Of a stretch of DNA of 64,000 nt, positions 16,069-24,300 are shown in pieces. The stretch's first letter is position 1. Each line of letters opens with the position of its first letter. Source of the DNA: Lachnospiraceae bacterium (lineage in GTDB: Bacteria > Bacillota > Clostridia > Lachnospirales > Lachnospiraceae); assembly GCA_910573755.1 (NCBI GenBank), contig CAJTBO010000010.1, positions 1 through 64,000 of the forward strand, given 5' to 3'. Below the pieces are notes generated by a model. That model was not told the origin of the DNA, made no database searches, and worked only from the letters and a program-made list of their open reading frames with translations. A program made the translations under genes and the position numbers.

Positions 16069-16833
16069 ATGGCAGACACCAGTAATGAGAAAAAGCGCAA
16101 AAGCGTAAAAACCATATATGATAGAAATACAGGTCTTTCAATTATGATTAACTTATATGTGATAAAATATATATACTATCATATAGACAAAGCCCGTTGT
16201 TTTATAGATGAGGACGAACGGGGAAAAAAGAGGAAATCATATCCGATTTATTGTACGGATATGCTCCCGGTATCAAGGCAAAGGCTCAACAGAATAAATA
16301 ACGGACAATGCTTTGAATTTACCCGGGCAGAAGCAAACTCCATAACAGAAACTTTTGGAATAGAAATGAAATATTTCAGAAAAGACGACCCGATAGCATT
16401 CGAGATAGATGGTATTGACGAGACCAGCTGGAAGTGCTTTTATAAATCGAAGTACGAGGTCGATTATGACTTGCATATTGATTTTGAAAACGAGGGGGAT
16501 GATATAGTTAAACAGAAAGTAGAGGATATATTAAAAGACCTATCCAAGGATTGGGAACAGAAACTTAAATGTGACAATCCCATTTTTGCCATTTGTTACT
16601 ATTTCAAATACGGTGAAAGATTTGACAGACCGAACGCTATCAAAAGCCTCAAAGATATTCTGTGTGAATTGGATTACAGGGAATGGGAGAAAGAAAGCAC
16701 TACATCACTGAGTGAACTGCTAAAACTTCTGAGAGGACATTATAATTATATCAATTCACTTGTAACCCTTAATAAATTGAAAAAGGAGCAACAAGAGAAA
16801 AAACAACATCCAATACCTAAAACAAAGAGATAA
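16069..16833 (+). CDS. Hypothetical protein with possible HTH segment
   Basis: 254 residues, hydrophilic, no signal or membrane segment. A stretch at about 66-100 (LPVSRQRLNRINNGQCFEFTR, then EANSITETFGI) resembles a lambda-repressor-like helix-turn-helix. The basic C-terminus (LKKEQQEKKQHPIPKTKR) would suit nucleic-acid binding. The start follows GCGGAGGAAT. A (TGTTTCAAM)2 motif lies upstream and a strong terminator downstream, so it is monocistronic. It could be a regulator of the island; this is inference from weak similarity. Confidence 0.6.
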   Translation: MADTSNEKKRKSVKTIYDRNTGLSIMINLYVIKYIYYHIDKARCFIDEDERGKKRKSYPIYCTDMLPVSRQRLNRINNGQCFEFTRAEANSITETFGIEMKYFRKDDPIAFEIDGIDETSWKCFYKSKYEVDYDLHIDFENEGDDIVKQKVEDILKDLSKDWEQKLKCDNPIFAICYYFKYGERFDRPNAIKSLKDILCELDYREWEKESTTSLSELLKLLRGHYNYINSLVTLNKLKKEQQEKKQHPIPKTKR

Positions 16834-16835
16834 TG

Positions 16836-16868
16836 GGAGGTGTGCTTGCAAAGCATACCTCCTTTTTT
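16836..16868 (+). terminator. Rho-independent terminator
   Basis: GGAGGTGTGC pairs with GCATACCTCC, followed by TTTTTT. Confidence 0.9.
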
Positions 16869-17248
16869 ATGTGGTACAAAATCAACATTAAGTGTTACAC
16901 AAAAAATTACAGCATGTCTTTTATTAACCACAAAACACGCTATGTATGACCTGATTAAGACCATATAGACGTTATACTATAGCGTGTTATAATTGTATTA
17001 TCGAGAGGGGGAAAACAAAATGAAAGATACATAAAGATAAAAGACAAAAAAATCGAACCTTGACAAAAATATGCCGAAAATTTCCAAAACTGCGCCGGAG
17101 GAAGTGGAAGGGATATCATATGGAACCCGTAAACAGGTTTTCAAGGGGGCAGTATACCCACCCATAGGGCGCAGTATGGGGGAAGCCTGCCCAAAAATAA
17201 GCAACTCTGAAAAAAGCAACTAATGTTTATCATAGAAAGGAGACACTT
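16869..17248. other. 380-base regulatory gap with inverted repeat
   Basis: A 10-bp inverted repeat, AACACGCTAT (16934-16943) and ATAGCGTGTT (16979-16988), encloses promoter-like TATACT and TATAAT sequences near 16974-16993. This suggests an operator for the following gene. The remainder (17000-17230) encodes nothing convincing. Confidence 0.5.
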
Positions 17249-18367
17249 ATGAGCAGAAATATCAATATGGAAAATAATATGCAGGAGGTAGATGCAACTA
17301 TGAACAGCGCAGAAAAAAATAATAATGTGGAGGCAGAAACTATGGCAAACGAAATCAATAAAAATGAGGAGGGAAAAGTTATGGAAGCCAGCTTTAAGGA
17401 AACAGCAGATACTATTATGGATAATGCGTTAGCAGCCGCAATGCCTTCGGATATCGACGAAATTATCCCGGCAGAAGAAAGGGGCGTTTCAGAAAAAAAA
17501 CATTCGAAGAACATTGTGCCTCTTACTGTTGTGGAAATTATTGAACCGTTAGGGAACATAATTCCAGAGATACCTGAAAACGAACGGGCAGAAGTAACCA
17601 AAGAAGATTACATTGACTTGAAAGAATCCATAAAACATGGTTTTTTTGATCCCGTACGGGGCATGAAAGGATTCAAGACTAATACAGGACATTTGTTTTA
17701 TGCCCGGATTTTTACGGATTCAAAAGGGAACCGCTGGATAGAATACTGCCAGCAGTACAGCGACGATTCTTACTCTGCGAAAATGAATGTGAAGCAGGCT
17801 GACCTGATTGCCGGCGCCTACTTTTTTTGTGATGAGGAAAATACCAATTCCGGGTTCATGTCAAAAAATACCGGCGCTAAAATTGTCGCGAATGTACGCA
17901 ATGATTACTATAATAAAACCGCATTCCCAAAAGAATGCGTAAGCATAAAACAATTATTCTTGTTTTTATTAAGCATTTACAGTTTACTCCCTACCGAAAG
18001 TGACTCATTAAAAGAATATGATTACCCGGACAGGTTCTATGCAGATATCATGATGGCAATCCGGAAAAACCAGGCTTGGTTTGATGACAGTTTACATAAA
18101 GCATATTATGCCCTTAATACAGAACAGATTGACAAGATTGCCAATACATTGAATATAAAAAGAGACCTGTTATTGAAAAAGCTGAAAGAATACAAATTCC
18201 TGTATCTCACGGATTCATCCAAAGGATATCAGACATGTGTTCGTTTTCCTGCTGAAAAGAATAAACTGGGAGCGGAATTTTTTCCAGAATCTTACACCAA
18301 ATGGAGTTATTGTATACTTAATCTGGAATATCTGGCAAACCAGTTAACAAAAAAGAAACAGAAGTAA
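17249..18367 (+). CDS. Hypothetical protein with disordered N-terminus
   Basis: 372 residues. The first ~115 are acidic, Asn/Glu-rich and probably disordered. Residues ~120-210 look globular (FFDPVRGMKGFKTNTGHLFYARIF). The C-terminal third is helical and includes a possible winged helix (EQIDKIANTLNIKRDLLLKKL). It is not recognised. It lies directly before the integrase on the same strand, a common place for replication or excision factors, but no motif proves this. The start follows GAAAGGAGACACTT. An inverted repeat in its promoter region suggests repression. Confidence 0.65.
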   Translation: MSRNINMENNMQEVDATMNSAEKNNNVEAETMANEINKNEEGKVMEASFKETADTIMDNALAAAMPSDIDEIIPAEERGVSEKKHSKNIVPLTVVEIIEPLGNIIPEIPENERAEVTKEDYIDLKESIKHGFFDPVRGMKGFKTNTGHLFYARIFTDSKGNRWIEYCQQYSDDSYSAKMNVKQADLIAGAYFFCDEENTNSGFMSKNTGAKIVANVRNDYYNKTAFPKECVSIKQLFLFLLSIYSLLPTESDSLKEYDYPDRFYADIMMAIRKNQAWFDDSLHKAYYALNTEQIDKIANTLNIKRDLLLKKLKEYKFLYLTDSSKGYQTCVRFPAEKNKLGAEFFPESYTKWSYCILNLEYLANQLTKKKQK

Positions 18368-18433
18368 ATCCTGCTCTCTTACTGGAAAAGATATGAATTA
18401 TTTAGCCTATATCAGCTTATATGAAATTCAGTC

Positions 18434-18469
18434 TTGACAATCGGGGATGGCCAGCGGTACCATCCCCGA
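18434..18469 (+). promoter_or_regulatory. Integrase promoter with perfect inverted repeat
   Basis: TTGACA (18434-18439) precedes TCGGGGATGG (18441-18450), which pairs perfectly with CCATCCCCGA (18460-18469) around nine bases. A weak TACCAT could be the -10. No T run follows, so an operator or leader hairpin controlling the integrase is likelier than a terminator. Confidence 0.6.
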
Positions 18470-18497
18470 ACAATACGAAACAACAGGAGGAAAAAAT

Positions 18498-19697
18498 ATG
18501 TCAACCAATAAAAATGTCAGAGGATGCCTTATAGAGAGAAAAGGAAAATATTATGTGGTAGTCAGCTATTATGCCGGGGAACATCGTTTGCAGGATACGA
18601 AGTCAACCGGAATTTCAATAGCTTCACATAAGAAGAGGGAGGCAGAGAAGATAAGAGACCGGCTCGTGCAGGAGAAAGAAATGGAACTGGAACAGCTTGC
18701 ACAGAAAAAAGAATCGCATTCATTTGCAGACTGTTTTGAGAGATGGATCGATCATAAATCCAAACAGATAGAAAGTACAACTGCATGGGGATATAAAAAA
18801 CGGAGCAAGACAATCATAGAGTATTTCCGTAAGGAAGATATCAGGATTGAGGAATTACAGCCGAGAGACCTGCTTAAATATTGCGAATGGGCATTGGCAA
18901 ACGGACGTCGGAATATCTATAATGAAAATACTCCGACTGGTTTGAGCAGACGGACGGTAAGAGACCAGCTGACTTTGATGAAAGGCTTTCTGAATGATGC
19001 GGTTGTACAGGGTGTCATCATGACGAATCCGGCAGACAAGGTACAGGTGCCGAGGGTAAAGGAAAGCAACGTGAAAGAGGTTGCTTACATGGATAAAGAG
19101 CAGGCGACGGCATTTCTGAACTTTATAAAAGCGGAGCCACTTTTTGAAAGGCTGTACTGCATCACGAAAGTCGGTCTGTACTATGGATGCAGAAGGTCGG
19201 AGATACTCGGTCTGAAATGGAGTGCGGTTGATTTTGAAAAAGGGTCGATTGTCATAAACCATACAATCGTAAGGACAGAGGCAGGAGACATATGCAGAGA
19301 CAACGTAAAAACAGAAAGCTCCTACCGCTATTATCCGTTGCTGGACAGTATAAAGGGTGACCTTAAGGAACTTATGGAATCCCAGAAAAAACTGGGCATC
19401 TACTCAAAGGATGGATATGTGTTCACATGGGATAACGGAAGAGTATACAGCCCGGACTACATAACCAAGCATTTCAAGAAAGCAGTCATAAGATGCGGAT
19501 GTGTGCCGGAAGGTTTAACGGTACATAAATTGAGGCACAGCTGTTGTGCCATCCTGTTTGAGGAGGGCTGGGATTTAGGCAAGGTTCAGAACTGGCTGGG
19601 GCATAGCGATATTACAGTGACGGCTAATATTTACAACCATGTCAGCCGGAAATGGAAGAATAAACATGGTGAAAAAGCGGACGAGATATTCGGCTAA
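18498..19697 (+). CDS. Tyrosine site-specific integrase
   Basis: About 399 residues. The N-terminal arm-binding domain (RKGKYYVVVSYYAGEHRLQ) is followed by a SAM-like core-binding domain (~65-190) and the catalytic domain. Active-site landmarks are GLYYGCRRSEILGLKW (first Arg), HKLRHSCCAILFEEG (His-x-x-Arg-His) and WLGHSDITVTANIYNHV (His/Trp and nucleophilic Tyr). ATG with AGGAGGAAAAAAT decides the start, 17 codons after the frame opens. It is the last gene before attR and in the usual position for an enzyme integrating into tRNA-Pro. Confidence 0.95.
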   Translation: MSTNKNVRGCLIERKGKYYVVVSYYAGEHRLQDTKSTGISIASHKKREAEKIRDRLVQEKEMELEQLAQKKESHSFADCFERWIDHKSKQIESTTAWGYKKRSKTIIEYFRKEDIRIEELQPRDLLKYCEWALANGRRNIYNENTPTGLSRRTVRDQLTLMKGFLNDAVVQGVIMTNPADKVQVPRVKESNVKEVAYMDKEQATAFLNFIKAEPLFERLYCITKVGLYYGCRRSEILGLKWSAVDFEKGSIVINHTIVRTEAGDICRDNVKTESSYRYYPLLDSIKGDLKELMESQKKLGIYSKDGYVFTWDNGRVYSPDYITKHFKKAVIRCGCVPEGLTVHKLRHSCCAILFEEGWDLGKVQNWLGHSDITVTANIYNHVSRKWKNKHGEKADEIFG

Positions 19698-19716
19698 ACA
19701 GCCATAATACAAAATG

Positions 19717-19749
19717 GGGATACCTGCAACAGAAAAAGTATCCCTTTTT
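19717..19749 (+). terminator. Integrase terminator
   Basis: GGGATAC pairs with GTATCCC, followed by TTTTTATT. Confidence 0.85.
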
Positions 19750-19998
19750 ATTGTACCAATCATAGAAATATGATATGCTGTCTAATATAAAAATACGAGA
19801 TGCTTAAAGGATTCAGACGTTGTGTGAAATCCATTGTTATCAATAATTTGGGGAGAGGGTCAACAAAGTTCCAACAAAAGTTTGGAAAAGTGCTGGATAT
19901 GGGCATGGACAGGGGAAAAATGGACGTGTCCGAGGGTATACAGACGTATCCCAAGGGGAAAAATGGACGTATAGGGGATTTTTAAAGGCGGGCAGTTT
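19750..19998. other. attP right-arm region with short direct repeats
   Basis: Between integrase terminator and attR lie CAACAAAGTTCCAACAAAA (19861-19879, also at 7097-7115) and two copies of AGGGGAAAAATGGACGT (19911-19927, 19954-19970; 43-base period). They are good candidates for integrase arm or excisionase binding sites. No gene is supported. Confidence 0.65.
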
Positions 19999-20044
19999 GT
20001 TCGGGACGCAGAGGTCGCAGGTTCAAATCCTGTCGCGCCGAGTA
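19999..20044 (+). repeat. attR: 46-bp copy of the tRNA-Pro 3' end
   Basis: Identical to 6954-6999. Only the 3' part of the tRNA is present here, so no second tRNA is made. Confidence 0.93.
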
Positions 20045-20236
20045 GGTTGGAAAGAGCCAGAAACTTTGATTTTAAAGGGTTCCGACTCTTTTTTTGTGCC
20101 TGAAAAAGAGGAGGTCAGGCGGATTTAAAAAGGCCTTGACAACAAAGTTCCGGCAAAAGAAAAAAATCCCTCAACTGCGCTGCGGCACAGTCGGGGGATT
20201 TGATCCTTTATCAATATAGACTTACATACTCTGCAT
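20045..20236. other. Chromosomal flank resembling the island's left end
   Basis: A terminator-like hairpin (AGAGCCAGAAAC...GGTTCCGACTCT, T run, 20053-20096) and an ACAACAAAGTTCCGGCAAAAG stretch (20138-20158) mirror the order of elements after attL. They are diverged from it. See the findings. The metQ-type gene's terminator begins at about 20160. Confidence 0.55.
20160..20201 (-). terminator. Terminator of the MetQ-like gene
   Basis: On the minus strand, AAATCCCCCGACTGTGC pairs with GCGCAGTTGAGGGATTT, followed by a long T run. Confidence 0.85.
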
Positions 20237-21151
20237 TTAATTAAACGGAATCACCGCCCCGTCATAATTATCATTGATATACTGCTTGATCTCATCAGAT
20301 TTCAACACATCCACCAGAGCCTTGATGCCTTCATTGTTTTCATTGCCCTCTGCAACCGCAATCACATTCACATAGGTCTTTGCCGCTTCGGAATCAGAAC
20401 TTTCATAAGCGATAGAATCCTTTGCAACGCTGAAATCTGCCTGCAGTGCATAGTTGCCGTTTAATACTACATAAGCAACTTCTCCCACAACCCTCGGTAC
20501 CTGAGCCGCCTCTAATTCCTGAATCTCAAGGTTGTGCGGATTTTCTTCGATATCCTGTACCGTTGCCGTCAGGCCTGCGCCGTCTTTTAATTTGATCAGG
20601 CCGTTGTCCTGCAGCAGCAGAAGCGCCCTTGCTTCATTTGTGGTATCATTGGGTACCGCGATCACGTCGCCGTCTGCCACTTCGTCCAGAGTCTTCTTTG
20701 TGCCGGGATAGATGCCGAAGGGCTCATAGTGGATGCCTCCTGCATTTACCAGATGTGTTCCTCTCTCTGCGTTAAACTCATCCAGATACGGTATATGCTG
20801 GAAGTAGTTTGCATCCAGTTCGCCGCTGTCCACCACTTGATTCGGCAGTATGTAATCATCAAAAACCGTAACTTCCAGATTCCATCCCTGCTCAGCTAAA
20901 ATCGGTTTTGCCGCTTCCAGAATCTCCGCATGGGGTGTCGGGGATGCCGCTACCGTAATGGTTCCTTTTTCCTCAACCGCTTCTTCCGCCGGCGCCTCTT
21001 CCTCTGCAGGTGCCGCTTCCTCCTCAGATGTCTCTTCCGCCGCCTCTTCCATTGTCGGCCTTTCCACTGCCTCTTCTGTCGAGCCGCAGCCTGCTAAAAT
21101 GCCTGCTGCCAGCACGCCCGTCAAAAGTACTGCCAATGCTTTTTTCTTCAT
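20237..21151 (-). CDS. MetQ/NlpA-family substrate-binding lipoprotein
   Basis: 304 residues. The signal peptide ends in LAAGILAGC (lipobox), and a Glu/Ala-rich linker to ~60 precedes the binding domain. Family landmarks are ITVAASPTPHAEILEAAKPIL, ELDANYFQHIPYLDEFN and GIYPGTKKTLDEV followed by GDVIAVPNDTTNEARALLLLQDNGLI. Such proteins deliver methionine or related amino acids to the MetNI ABC importer; no metN or metI is adjacent. No SAM riboswitch is seen upstream. A 17-bp palindrome between it and the LysR gene suggests control by that regulator. The start follows GAGGAGGAAACATT. Confidence 0.88.
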   Translation of the reverse strand: MKKKALAVLLTGVLAAGILAGCGSTEEAVERPTMEEAAEETSEEEAAPAEEEAPAEEAVEEKGTITVAASPTPHAEILEAAKPILAEQGWNLEVTVFDDYILPNQVVDSGELDANYFQHIPYLDEFNAERGTHLVNAGGIHYEPFGIYPGTKKTLDEVADGDVIAVPNDTTNEARALLLLQDNGLIKLKDGAGLTATVQDIEENPHNLEIQELEAAQVPRVVGEVAYVVLNGNYALQADFSVAKDSIAYESSDSEAAKTYVNVIAVAEGNENNEGIKALVDVLKSDEIKQYINDNYDGAVIPFN

Positions 21152-21280
21152 AATGTTTCCTCCTCTTCATTTCAGTTTCACGGACGCTTTGCCGCATCCG
21201 CTTTTTGCCTTACTTTTGCTGACATGAAGAGTATACAACCAATCCGGAAAAAAAGCTAATACACGAAACCTTTATTTGGT

Positions 21281-21297
21281 TATAGGTTATTCCTATA
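21281..21297. promoter_or_regulatory. Palindromic LysR-type operator candidate
   Basis: TATAGGTTATTCCTATA is a perfect 17-bp dyad containing the T-N11-A pattern. It lies between the lysR gene and the metQ-like gene, about 130 bases before the latter's start. Confidence 0.6.
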
Positions 21298-21319
21298 CCT
21301 CCATCTTCCCTCCTGCCCG

Positions 21320-22225
21320 TTACATTGCCATCTCCTGATACTTTTTCAGTTCCTCAATATACAGCTTCCCGATCTTACTGACCTTCTGCCCTTTTCTCAC
21401 AATATAACCGATCCGCATCCTCTCCGTCTCTTTCAATGGAATCGCCTTATAATCGCTGCCGTTTAATTCCTCGCAGATAATGCCGGAGCAGAGCGTGTAG
21501 GCGTTCAATCCCACCATCAGATTCAGAAGGGTCGCCCTGTCGTTTGCCTTGATCAGCCTCCTGTATTCATAATCGCTCTTCATCTCTTCCGCCAGAAACA
21601 GGGAATGATGCTTCCCCTGATCAAAAGACAGACACGGATAATCATCCAGCTCTTCCATCGAGATCATTTCCCTCTCAGCCAGCGGGTGCTTAGCCCAGAG
21701 ATAGACAAAAGTATTACAGGAAAACAGTTCCTTAAACTCCAACCCGTTTTCCTGTATCGTTTTCATCATGACTTTTTCGTTAAAATCATTCAGGTATAAT
21801 ACGCCGATCTCACTTTTAAAAGACCTGACGTTTGTGATGATATCATAAGTAGTAGTTTCATGCACCGCATACTCATAGCGCTCCATCCCCAGCTTTTTTA
21901 CCGTCTCCACAAAGGCCTTCACCGCAAACGTATAATGCTGGGTGGATACGCTGAATTTTTCTTTTTTCTTTTTCTCGATATATCTGCTCTGCAACAACCC
22001 GAACTGTTCCGTCACCTGCCGTGCATAGCCCAGAAACTCCTCGCCTTCCGGCGTCATACTGATACCCCGGTTGGAACGCAGGAAAATTTCAATCCCGATC
22101 TCCGTTTCCAGCTCCTTCATCGTCTCCGACAGGCTGGGCTGGGAAATAAAAAGCTGTTTTGCCGCCTCGTTCATGGAACCGCAGTCCGCGATCGTCAGCG
22201 CATATTTTAATTGCTGCAGAGTCAA
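21320..22225 (-). CDS. LysR-family transcriptional regulator
   Basis: 301 residues. The N-terminal winged HTH is LQQLKYALTIADCGSMNEAAK, then FISQPSLSETMKELETEIGIEIFLRSNRGISMTPEGEEFL, a textbook LysR signature. An effector-binding domain covers ~90-295. The start appears to be TTG, preceded by GAGGGG eight bases away; no ATG fits. It lies directly before the MetQ-like gene on the same strand with a T-N11-A palindrome in the gap, so it probably controls that transporter in response to sulphur or amino-acid supply. Confidence 0.9.
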   Translation of the reverse strand: MTLQQLKYALTIADCGSMNEAAKQLFISQPSLSETMKELETEIGIEIFLRSNRGISMTPEGEEFLGYARQVTEQFGLLQSRYIEKKKKEKFSVSTQHYTFAVKAFVETVKKLGMERYEYAVHETTTYDIITNVRSFKSEIGVLYLNDFNEKVMMKTIQENGLEFKELFSCNTFVYLWAKHPLAEREMISMEELDDYPCLSFDQGKHHSLFLAEEMKSDYEYRRLIKANDRATLLNLMVGLNAYTLCSGIICEELNGSDYKAIPLKETERMRIGYIVRKGQKVSKIGKLYIEELKKYQEMAM

Positions 22226-22261
22226 TTCTTATCCCCTCTCCTGTTTACAGATTTTATACGG

Positions 22262-22567
22262 TCATAAGATCTCATCAAGGCTAACCGGCTCATACCGCGT
22301 AAATATCTTATCCTCTCCGCAGACATGTTTTGTACCGTCTTCGTCGATGATGATATAATCCCCTTCATTGATAAAAGTACGTCCTCTCCGGTGGAATATG
22401 TAAGGACAAACGATCGTCCCGTCCGGCTTTGTCACCTTGATCAGAGAGTCTGTCACGATCCATATCTTTGTCACGATATCCGACCACAGCTCATATCCGT
22501 CTTCCAGTCCCTTTCCCTGCTCATATTTCACTACTTCCGCTTCTATCGATGTCCTTCTGCATTTCAT
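22262..22567 (-). CDS. PGDYG-domain-like hypothetical protein
   Basis: About 101 residues. MKCRRTSIEAEVVKYEQG begins after AAAGGGGTG, which fixes the start over a longer frame. The C-terminal half (TFINEGDYIIIDEDGTKHV and CGEDKIFTRYEPV) resembles the PGDYG motif region found in small phage and bacterial proteins, where a planar beta domain presents Gly-Asp-Tyr. Function is unknown. It stands alone upstream of the lysR gene on the same strand. Confidence 0.65.
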   Translation of the reverse strand: MKCRRTSIEAEVVKYEQGKGLEDGYELWSDIVTKIWIVTDSLIKVTKPDGTIVCPYIFHRRGRTFINEGDYIIIDEDGTKHVCGEDKIFTRYEPVSLDEIL

Positions 22568-22675
22568 AACAGCACCCCTTTCTGTATCAAGATTTATACT
22601 GGTCATTTTGCTATTGTCTATTAATTACAGTATAATACATTTCGGCGGTTTTTACAAAACTTTCTTCAAAAATTA

Positions 22676-22960
22676 AACAGGGCAGAGAGAGAATAATTTT
22701 CTCGCCCTCCCATTGAACCGTACGTACGGGTTTCGTATACGGCTCTACAACTTATATTCCAATTTTTACCAAGTAACAGGATAGGGGATTGAGCAAACCG
22801 GCTCTATCTTTTATTCTATTTTTAAGTAAATGTTTCAGTCCTTCGGCTTATAGCTCAGTTTTGCTGATGTTGCCTACTATGACATCATCAACTCCTTCTC
22901 CAAACCTTTTTCGACCATACCTTTTGGTATGTGAGCAGGGTCTCCAGAGGTAAGGCACAC
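22676..22960 (-). mobile_element. ORF-less group II intron relic, class C-like
   Basis: The 5' end GTGTGCC (22960-22954) starts eight bases after the hairpin of a terminator, the insertion habit of group IIC introns. Near the 3' end is a recognisable domain V (22745-22715): lower stem GAGCCGTA/TACGGTTC with the AGC triad, a CG bulge and inner stem TACG/CGTA. A domain VI-like hairpin of G/A-rich and C/T-rich strands follows. At ~285 bases it lacks a reverse transcriptase and much of domains I-IV, so it cannot be autonomous. End points are approximate. Confidence 0.65.
22715..22745 (-). ncRNA. Group II intron domain V
   Basis: 31 nt on the minus strand, from GAGCCGTATACG to CGTACGTACGGTTC. It has a paired base with AGC triad, a two-base bulge and a short apical helix, as in catalytic domain V. 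Confidence 0.75.
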
Positions 22961-22967
22961 AACAAAG

Positions 22968-22993
22968 CAGAGCCGGAAGAACTCTCCGGCCCT
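22968..22993 (-). terminator. Terminator of the sugar-binding lipoprotein gene
   Basis: On the minus strand, AGGGCCGGA pairs with TCCGGCTCT, followed by GCTTTGTT. It is the landing place of the intron relic. Confidence 0.7.
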
Positions 22994-23020
22994 GTACTAT
23001 TATGTAATACTTTATTATAT

Positions 23021-24223
23021 TTATTTAATAAGGTTCGGTGCTATTTCCGGATCGTCCATATTTTCCGCATTGTACCAGAACGCCGGTGTTTCTTCATCTT
23101 TCACCGCTTCGCCGTTTGCGATCATTGTCAGCAGATCTACCGTGATCTGCCCCTGATACCTCGGAGACTGCGTCACCGCGCCATACATAGTTCCGTTTTC
23201 GATCGCGCCGATAATGGTTGCACCCGAATCAAACCCGCAGGCAATGATTTCACCGGCTGCCGGATCTGTACCCAGTTTGCCGAGAAGTTCATTTGCTGTA
23301 ATGATGCCTTCCGCAGTTTCCTGATTTGTTCCCATAATACCGATCAAGTCCTGTTCATTTAACAAAACGCCTGCTTCTATCGCACAAAGTTCGCTGGTTG
23401 CCTGTGCCGGAACCTTTACCTCGATGATTACATCCGCGCTGCCGACATCACCTGATTCTTTCGCGTCGTCTACATACTTATCACTTCCGATAACTGCCGC
23501 GCTCTTTCCGTCCGCCTTTACCAATTCCATCATCTTATCAATGAACCCAAGCCCTCTGTCAATAACCGATTCGCTGGTGACATCCTGGTTTACCACACCG
23601 ATCCTGACGGGTGCATCTGCCGCTGCGATCACATCTTTCAAGGCTGCATACATATTTTCCGCCGCAACACCGCCTGCATTATAGTTGTTTGTAGAAGCTG
23701 TCGCATACACACTTCCTTCCGGCGCTCCCGGAACCCCTGAATTAAAACATATAACCGGAATTCCTGCATCCATAGCATCCTGCAGGGAATCCATCACCGC
23801 CTCTTTATCACTGGCAGCAATGCCGATGCCGTCCGGTTTGCTGTTGATGGCATTATTCAGCATCTGCACTTGATCCGCTATATCCGTATTGGAGTTAGGA
23901 CCGATTACAGTAACTGTCACACCAAGCGTCTCTGCCTCGTCTTCCGCCCCGTCTGCTGCCGCACGCCAGAAATCAGAACTCATACTCTTTACAATCACAT
24001 AAAAATTATAATTCTCTTTTGCCGTAACATCGCCATAAGCTGATTTCCCCGTGCTTTCAGCCGCCTCTTCTGTGCTCTCTTCCGGTGCTGCTTCTTCTTC
24101 CGCCGGTGCCTCTTCTGTTACCGCTTCCGCAGCCGTTTCATCCGCCGCAGTATTTCCGCAGCCTGCCAGCAAAGAAACTGCCATCATCCCCGTCAATAAC
24201 ACTGCCAACATTTTTCTTTTCAT
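23021..24223 (-). CDS. Sugar ABC transporter substrate-binding lipoprotein (periplasmic-binding type I)
   Basis: 400 residues. The signal peptide ends in SLLAGC (lipobox), followed by an Ala/Glu-rich linker. The type I periplasmic-binding fold of the RbsB group shows NFYVIVKSMSSDFWRAAADGA, GPNSNTDIADQVQMLNNAI, KPDGIGIAASDKEAV, IPVICFNSGVPG and GEIIACGFDSGATIIGAI. It probably captures a pentose, polyol or similar sugar. No permease or ATPase gene is adjacent, so it must use a transporter encoded elsewhere. ATG after AAGGAGGATAT is taken as start; a TTG directly before it is possible. An UlaG-like gene and a GntR gene precede it on the same strand. Confidence 0.87.
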   Translation of the reverse strand: MKRKMLAVLLTGMMAVSLLAGCGNTAADETAAEAVTEEAPAEEEAAPEESTEEAAESTGKSAYGDVTAKENYNFYVIVKSMSSDFWRAAADGAEDEAETLGVTVTVIGPNSNTDIADQVQMLNNAINSKPDGIGIAASDKEAVMDSLQDAMDAGIPVICFNSGVPGAPEGSVYATASTNNYNAGGVAAENMYAALKDVIAAADAPVRIGVVNQDVTSESVIDRGLGFIDKMMELVKADGKSAAVIGSDKYVDDAKESGDVGSADVIIEVKVPAQATSELCAIEAGVLLNEQDLIGIMGTNQETAEGIITANELLGKLGTDPAAGEIIACGFDSGATIIGAIENGTMYGAVTQSPRYQGQITVDLLTMIANGEAVKDEETPAFWYNAENMDDPEIAPNLIK

Positions 24224-24300
24224 CAACCCATATCCTCCTTCTTCATCATAAATATTAATAAATCACTTATTGTGATCTATGTTCTGTTCGTTTTTTGCTC

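Larger units (their letters stand above)
6954..20044. mobile_element. 13.1-kb integrative island in tRNA-Pro
   Basis: The island is bounded by 46-bp direct repeats of the tRNA-Pro 3' end, with a tyrosine integrase next to attR. Base composition is clearly more AT-rich than the flanks. It carries a serine recombinase, XRE regulator, lipoprotein and secreted protein, SprT-like protein, a type I toxin-antitoxin locus and several unknown genes. No relaxase, coupling protein, replication initiator or phage structural gene is recognised, so it is either mobilised by other elements or reduced. A 19-base repeat (CAACAAAGTTCCAACAAAA) sits near both ends (7097-7115 and 19861-19879), a likely arm-type integrase site. 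Confidence 0.9.

Noticed and set aside
21152-21319. SAM riboswitch or T-box before the MetQ-like gene
   Set aside because: No multi-helix conserved core or terminator is visible; only the LysR-type palindrome.
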